Origin: Flavobacterium sp. KMS
GTDB taxonomy: Bacteria > Bacteroidota > Bacteroidia > Flavobacteriales > Flavobacteriaceae
Length of the DNA stretch: 64,000 nucleotides
Direction of reading: 5' to 3'
Assembly: GCF_000813005.1 (NCBI RefSeq)
Contig: NZ_JSYP01000014.1
Coordinates: 124,001-188,000, forward strand
Shown here: piece after piece, positions 60,181-64,000 of the stretch
Layout: the number at the start of each line of letters is the position of its first letter
How positions within the stretch are numbered: the first letter of the stretch is position 1
Notes under the pieces: generated by a model
What the model was told of the DNA's origin: nothing
Seen by the model: only the letters and a program-made list of their open reading frames with translations
Database searches by the model: none
Position numbers and translations under genes: made by a program

Positions 60181-60661
60181 TAATCAAAAATCAGTTCCTG
60201 CCTTCTCTATCATTGAAGCAATTGTAGGCATGGCAATAACTGCAATTATAATGGGAGTTATATTCATGATTTTTACCATTATTACAGATAGAATGCTAGA
60301 TTTTAAAAATCAAAATCAACTAATAAATGATTTGAATCGATTAACATACTGTCTTAATAAAGATATTTTTGAAAAAGAACAAATGACACTTGTTGACAAC
60401 ACAATATTCTTTAATGGATACTCCGGTTTGAAAAGTAGCTATCAATTCTCAAATAATTATATTTTAAGAAGTAATGATACATTTATAGACACCTTTCAAA
60501 TCAAATTAAATACTATAGTTGTGGATACAATAAGAAGTAAATCAGGAAAGCTTTTTTTTCAAAAAATTAAATTAAACATAGAACCAAATGAAAAAGTAAT
60601 GGATCTAAAATTTTATAAAAGAATCTATCCTAATGAATTATTACAAACAATAAACCAATAA
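60161..60661 (+). CDS. Minor pseudopilin, GspJ-like
   Basis: A 166-aa protein. I start it at ATG 60161 (MCKAIFNNQKSVPAFSIIEA). A TTG 15 bp earlier is possible but less likely. The prepilin site is V-P-A | F-S-I-I-E, with Ala14 at -1 and Glu19 at +5, then the helix 'AIVGMAITAIIMGVIFMIFT'. A beta-rich C-terminal domain follows ('NTIFFNGYSGLKSSYQFSNN'). It resembles GspJ/PilW-type proteins. It overlaps the GspF gene start by one base (TAATG). Confidence 0.75.
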   Translation: MCKAIFNNQKSVPAFSIIEAIVGMAITAIIMGVIFMIFTIITDRMLDFKNQNQLINDLNRLTYCLNKDIFEKEQMTLVDNTIFFNGYSGLKSSYQFSNNYILRSNDTFIDTFQIKLNTIVVDTIRSKSGKLFFQKIKLNIEPNEKVMDLKFYKRIYPNELLQTINQ

Positions 60662-61782
60662 TGAGTTTTGATTTATCAACATACAAAACAAATAAATCTA
60701 AGAGTAACGATTTTAAGATTAAAACTAAATCATTTCAGTTTTCAAAAAAACTTCCCGACAAAAGAAAGGAAATTTTTTATAGAGAATTAGGGATGCTACT
60801 AAAATCTGGTGTTGACTTTAAAAAAGCACTTGAAATACTAAGCAATCAATCAAGTAATAGATTTGAAAAAGAAATTATCCTTCAAATAAAAGAAAAAATA
60901 GTAGAAGGAAGAAGCATTTATGAGTCTATGCGTGAAAGCAATCAATTTTCTGCGTACGAATATTATAGTATACAAATAGGTGAAGAAACAAGAAAACTTG
61001 AGGAAGTTTTAGGAGAACTTCAAAAATATTTCAATCAAAAAATTCAGATGAAAAGGCAAATTATTTCGGTAATGACCTATCCTACCATTATTATGTTAGT
61101 CACAGTTCTGGTTCTTTATTTTATGTTGAATAAAGTAGTTCCTATGTTTAGCTCCGTTTTTAAGCAATTTGGAAGTGAATTACCTAAAAGCACCCAAATT
61201 ATTATAAAAATTTCAAATCACTCAGGAATAATTTTTTCAATAATAATTGGCATTATACTAGGTTTTATATTCATTCATATTCTTTTAAAAGAAAGAAGTA
61301 GTTATAGATTACTTACCTCTCATATAGCATTAAAAATACCTTATTTTGGAAACCTGATTAAGAAGATTTACATCTCCCGTTTTTGCCAAGCCATGAATTT
61401 ATTGATTACTTCTAAAACTACATTAATTAATTCTTTAACCTTAACGGCTAAAATGATTAGTTTTTATCCAATTGAAATTGCTATACATCAAATAAAAGAA
61501 GATATTACAAGAGGTGCTTCATTAAACGAAAGTTTAAAAAAACATACTGTATTTGAAAATAAAATGGTCTCTATGGTAGAGGTCGCCGAACAAGTTAACC
61601 AACTAGAAACAATGTTTGAGCGCTTAACTGAGCAATACAACGAAGAAATAAATCATCAAACAAAAATGATAGGAGTAATTCTTGAACCAATGATTATCAT
61701 TGTGATTGGTATTATTGTAGGAATAATTATGGTCTCTATGTACGCTCCAATGTTTGATTTAAGTAAAATTATAAATAAATAG
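60661..61782 (+). CDS. GspF/PilC-family inner-membrane platform protein
   Basis: A 373-aa protein of the type II secretion / type IV pilus platform. It has two GspF domains (about 35-155 and 235-360): 'FYRELGMLLKSGVDFKKALEIL', 'EGRSIYESMRESNQFSAYEYYSIQIGEETRKLEEVL' (in pieces) and 'YISRFCQAMNLLITSKTTLINSL', 'GASLNESLKKHTVFENKMVSMVEVAEQ'. Membrane segments are at about 132-155, 182-208 and 345-365. It connects the cytosolic ATPase to filament assembly. Family and role are clear; the cargo or pilus type is not. Confidence 0.9.
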   Translation: MSFDLSTYKTNKSKSNDFKIKTKSFQFSKKLPDKRKEIFYRELGMLLKSGVDFKKALEILSNQSSNRFEKEIILQIKEKIVEGRSIYESMRESNQFSAYEYYSIQIGEETRKLEEVLGELQKYFNQKIQMKRQIISVMTYPTIIMLVTVLVLYFMLNKVVPMFSSVFKQFGSELPKSTQIIIKISNHSGIIFSIIIGIILGFIFIHILLKERSSYRLLTSHIALKIPYFGNLIKKIYISRFCQAMNLLITSKTTLINSLTLTAKMISFYPIEIAIHQIKEDITRGASLNESLKKHTVFENKMVSMVEVAEQVNQLETMFERLTEQYNEEINHQTKMIGVILEPMIIIVIGIIVGIIMVSMYAPMFDLSKIINK

Positions 61783-61802
61783 TATTATCGAAATTGAATT
61801 TG

Positions 61803-61810
61803 TACTTTTG
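61803..61810 (+). promoter_or_regulatory. -7 promoter element TACTTTTG before the GspG-like gene
   Basis: A full match to TANNTTTG, 39 bp before the ATG of the GspG-like gene, in the only sizable gap (67 bp) of the operon. It could give the major pseudopilin extra transcription. Confidence 0.45.
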
Positions 61811-61849
61811 TCAATTAACACTTTTTAACAAGTAAAATGACATATTAAA

Positions 61850-62278
61850 ATGACAAAACACAAACATAAACCTACAAAAAACAAACTAATGCTTAAAGCT
61901 TACTCTTTAACAGAAATATTGATTGTGTTATGTATCATTGGTATTTTATTACTTATGGTATTACCAAACCAAACTTCTGTAATTGGCCAAGCAAAAGCTA
62001 TTGAAGCACAAGCTATGCTCAATCAAGTTTATGGTTTAGAGAAAAGTTATTTTTATAGACACTCAAAATATTCTAACAGTCTGGACGAAATTGGTTTCGA
62101 GCAAGAAAAAACTACTGATGAAGGTGGGCAAGCTATTTACAAAATTGAAATCCTAGAAGCCTCTAATGATTCTTTTACAGCTAGGGCAACTGCTACTTCT
62201 GACTTAGATGGTGATGGAAATTACAACACTTGGGAGATTGACAATAAAAAAGTATTAACTGAAGTAATAAAAGAATAA
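61850..62278 (+). CDS. GspG/PilA-like major pseudopilin
   Basis: A 142-aa filament subunit. The prepilin motif is L-K-A | Y-S-L-T-E: Ala17 at -1, Glu22 at +5, followed by a typical helix 'ILIVLCIIGILLLMVLPNQ'. The globular part has the GspG-like order 'AIEAQAMLNQVYGLEKSYFYRHSKYSNSLDEIGF' (in pieces) and ends with 'TSDLDGDGNYNTWEID', an Asp-rich loop like the Ca-binding loop of GspG. An alternative start at Met14 would give a 4-residue leader (MLKA). It lies between GspF and the prepilin peptidase. Confidence 0.87.
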   Translation: MTKHKHKPTKNKLMLKAYSLTEILIVLCIIGILLLMVLPNQTSVIGQAKAIEAQAMLNQVYGLEKSYFYRHSKYSNSLDEIGFEQEKTTDEGGQAIYKIEILEASNDSFTARATATSDLDGDGNYNTWEIDNKKVLTEVIKE

Positions 62279-62279
62279 A

Positions 62280-62756
62280 TTGAAAACTGCTTTTACAATC
62301 TTACTATTTAGTTTAATGATAGTCTTCGTTCAAGATTGGAAATACCGAAAAATACATCTTATTTTACCAATAACTATTTTCTCTATTTCCTTCTTTATAA
62401 TCAAAAACAATGATTTATTAAAAATCACAATTTTAAATCTGAGTTTTTTTTTAATCACACTAAGTGTATTGATAATATACATGAGTTTTAAATCTAAAAA
62501 AATTATAAATCCATTCCAGCATTATTTTGGAATAGGTGATTTATTATTTTATGTTTCTATTACTCCGCTATTTTCACAACAAAACTACATTCTATTTTTT
62601 GTCCTTTCAATGTTATTTGCGATTGGGCTACAACTTAGTTTAAAAAAAATATCTACAGAAGAAACGGTTCCTTTAGCAGGATTTTCAGCTTTACTTTTAT
62701 GCCTCGTCTTTTTAAAAGACCACTATTTTTTGTTTCATAAAATGACTTTATTATAA
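62280..62756 (+). CDS. Type IV prepilin peptidase-like protein (short form)
   Basis: A 158-aa membrane protein of about five hydrophobic segments. It starts at TTG, one base after the pseudopilin stop; the encoded MKTAFTILLFSLMIVFVQDW gives the first helix. The two catalytic Asp of A24 peptidases appear as D19 ('VQDWKYRKIHL', D-x3-R-x-I) and D87 in 'FGIGDLLF' (GxGD). The N-methyltransferase/Cys-rich domain of PilD is missing, so it is a short peptidase-only form. It should process the Ala-type prepilin leaders in this operon. It ends with TAATG shared with the ATPase gene. Confidence 0.82.
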   Translation: MKTAFTILLFSLMIVFVQDWKYRKIHLILPITIFSISFFIIKNNDLLKITILNLSFFLITLSVLIIYMSFKSKKIINPFQHYFGIGDLLFYVSITPLFSQQNYILFFVLSMLFAIGLQLSLKKISTEETVPLAGFSALLLCLVFLKDHYFLFHKMTLL

Positions 62757-64000
62757 TGAAACAGGATATTATAATTCTTTCCGAAAATCATCATATCGTT
62801 ACTAATGATCTTGCCAATCAGTACCGAATATTGCCAAAATCAATGTATGAAAACACATTAGAACTATATGTAGATAATTCTAGTGATAATGAAGATAACA
62901 AAGAAGAATTAGAGCTTTTTTTGGGGAAAAATATCATTTTTCACCCTATAAATACTTCTGAAATAGAAAAAGCTTTATCTACTTATTACCGAAAAGAGCG
63001 TCCTTTAAGCTCCAATAAATCCTTAAATGTAGATAAAGGGGACTTTCTTGAAAATTTACTATTTGAAGCTAAATCATTAAAATGTAGTGATATACATTTT
63101 GAAGTTTATGAAGATTTCTCACGCATCCGCTTTAGGATAGATGGGCAATTAATAGAACGTTATAAAATAGAACATGATAACTATTTAGAATTAGTCAATA
63201 AAGTTAAAATTAGAGCCAAATTAAATATAACTGAAAAAAGACTACCACAAGATGGAAGAATTACCAATGATGCATTTGATATAAGAATTTCAATTTTGCC
63301 CACTCTATTTGGTGAAAAAATAGTAATGCGTCTTTTAGGTCAAGATGCATCAAATATTGATTTGAATACATTGGGCCTTAAAAAAGAAGAATTAGAAAGT
63401 TATCTGGAAGCTGTAAAAAAACCAAATGGAATCATATTAATAAGTGGTCCAACTGGCTCTGGAAAAACTACGACTCTTTATGCTACATTAAAATTACTAA
63501 ATCATAGCAGAAGAAACATTGTAACTGTTGAAGATCCAATAGAATATACTTTAAAAGGGATTAATCAAGTACAATTAAAAGAAGACATTGGCTTAACTTT
63601 TTCATCGGCATTAAAATCATTCTTACGCCAGGATCCGGATATAATCATGTTGGGGGAAATTCGCGATTCCGAAACAGCCTTAATGGCAATTCGAGCATCA
63701 CTAACAGGTCATCTCGTTTTATCAACTATACATACCAACTCGGCAATAGGAACAATCTCCAGATTAATAGATATGGGAGTTCCTTCCTATTTAATTGCCG
63801 AAACTTTAAATCTATCTGTAGCACAACGATTGGTTAGGAAACTTTGTGATAATTGCAAAAAAGAAACAAATTGTAATCCTTTAGATTTTCCGCTAAATTT
63901 TAAATTCCCATATGAAATTTCTTCTTATTATAAGCCAATTGGATGCAATAAATGCTTCCATACAGGATATAAAGGCAGAACAGCAATCTACGAAATCTTA
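62756..64000 (+). CDS. GspE/PilB-family assembly ATPase (partial, 3' end outside)
   Basis: 415 codons are visible; the gene runs off the right edge. It begins MKQDIIILSENHHIVTNDLA; the ATG overlaps the peptidase stop. Motifs: Walker A GPTGSGKT (231-238), the Asp box 'VTVEDPIEY', Walker B 'IIMLGEIRD' (from 296), the His box 'STIHTNSAIGTISRLIDMG', and a Zn site with Cys364-x2-Cys367 and Cys397-x2-Cys400. The short N-terminal domain (about 95 residues before 'LLFEAKSLKCSDIHFEVY') and the four Cys match GspE/PilB extension ATPases rather than PilT. It drives pseudopilin assembly. Confidence 0.92.
   Translation, partial: MKQDIIILSENHHIVTNDLANQYRILPKSMYENTLELYVDNSSDNEDNKEELELFLGKNIIFHPINTSEIEKALSTYYRKERPLSSNKSLNVDKGDFLENLLFEAKSLKCSDIHFEVYEDFSRIRFRIDGQLIERYKIEHDNYLELVNKVKIRAKLNITEKRLPQDGRITNDAFDIRISILPTLFGEKIVMRLLGQDASNIDLNTLGLKKEELESYLEAVKKPNGIILISGPTGSGKTTTLYATLKLLNHSRRNIVTVEDPIEYTLKGINQVQLKEDIGLTFSSALKSFLRQDPDIIMLGEIRDSETALMAIRASLTGHLVLSTIHTNSAIGTISRLIDMGVPSYLIAETLNLSVAQRLVRKLCDNCKKETNCNPLDFPLNFKFPYEISSYYKPIGCNKCFHTGYKGRTAIYEIL

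Overview
The window is AT-rich, densely packed chromosomal DNA of a Bacteroidota bacterium, most probably a Flavobacterium or close relative. The reasons are the PorP/SprF and type IX secretion (T9SS) type B sorting signals, a fused CcsBA cytochrome c biogenesis protein, a menaquinone pathway, weak Shine-Dalgarno use, and several promoters with the Bacteroidota -7 element TANNTTTG. No rRNA, tRNA or CRISPR array was recognised.

Layout. (1) 1-13 kb: the end of an OmpA-family gene and a helix-hairpin-helix-like membrane protein, then a long minus-strand run carrying menaquinone genes menD, menB, menA and menC. Between them lie a UPF0173 metallo-hydrolase, a CvfB-type S1 protein, a secreted TPR protein, a lipoprotein lipase, a DUF2853 protein and a decayed IS1182-type transposase. 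(2) 13-16 kb: plus-strand thioredoxin-like, GNAT and proline iminopeptidase genes, ending in a repeat mosaic. (3) 16-29 kb: a PAS histidine kinase with a small receiver-like partner, then a T9SS surface module (1875-aa adhesin, OmpA/PD40 protein, PorP/SprF protein) and two tandem AraC-type regulators. (4) 29-37 kb: an AraC regulator divergent from an MFS drug exporter, a glutathione peroxidase, a TonB-dependent receptor with a decayed receptor fragment upstream, an ECF sigma/anti-sigma pair, DoxX, and a SUKH-family protein. (5) 37.8-40.4 kb: an arsenic operon (ArsR, DUF6428, ArsC-like, ACR3). (6) 41-52 kb: ccsBA, divergent from a core run (DUF2520 protein, KdsC-like phosphatase, UbiA, Maf, MscS), then an AI-2E transporter, an Omp85-like barrel and a His/Asp-rich secreted protein. 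(7) 52-57.6 kb: a PIG-L deacetylase, a 35-aa membrane protein, a sodium:solute symporter, an unknown 156-aa protein and a VgrG-like fragment. (8) 57.8-64 kb: an operon for a type IV pilus / type II secretion-like filament. It holds a MORN/coiled-coil protein, a GspK-like protein with a bactofilin-like domain, two minor pseudopilins, GspF, a GspG-like major pseudopilin, a short prepilin peptidase and a GspE/PilB ATPase that runs off the window.

The region most worth follow-up is this filament operon. All its pilin-like proteins carry Ala rather than Gly before the predicted cleavage site, and the first two genes have unusual architectures. The second theme is a set of dispersed, hairpin-forming intergenic repeats. 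One is a three-copy element with conserved arms and a different hairpin core in each copy. Another is a 76-bp element with 15-bp terminal inverted repeats. A 38-bp perfect inverted repeat lies between two convergent genes. Some of these repeats are read through in frame and create false N-terminal extensions (UbiA at 46073, the hypothetical at 56998); those starts are corrected here.
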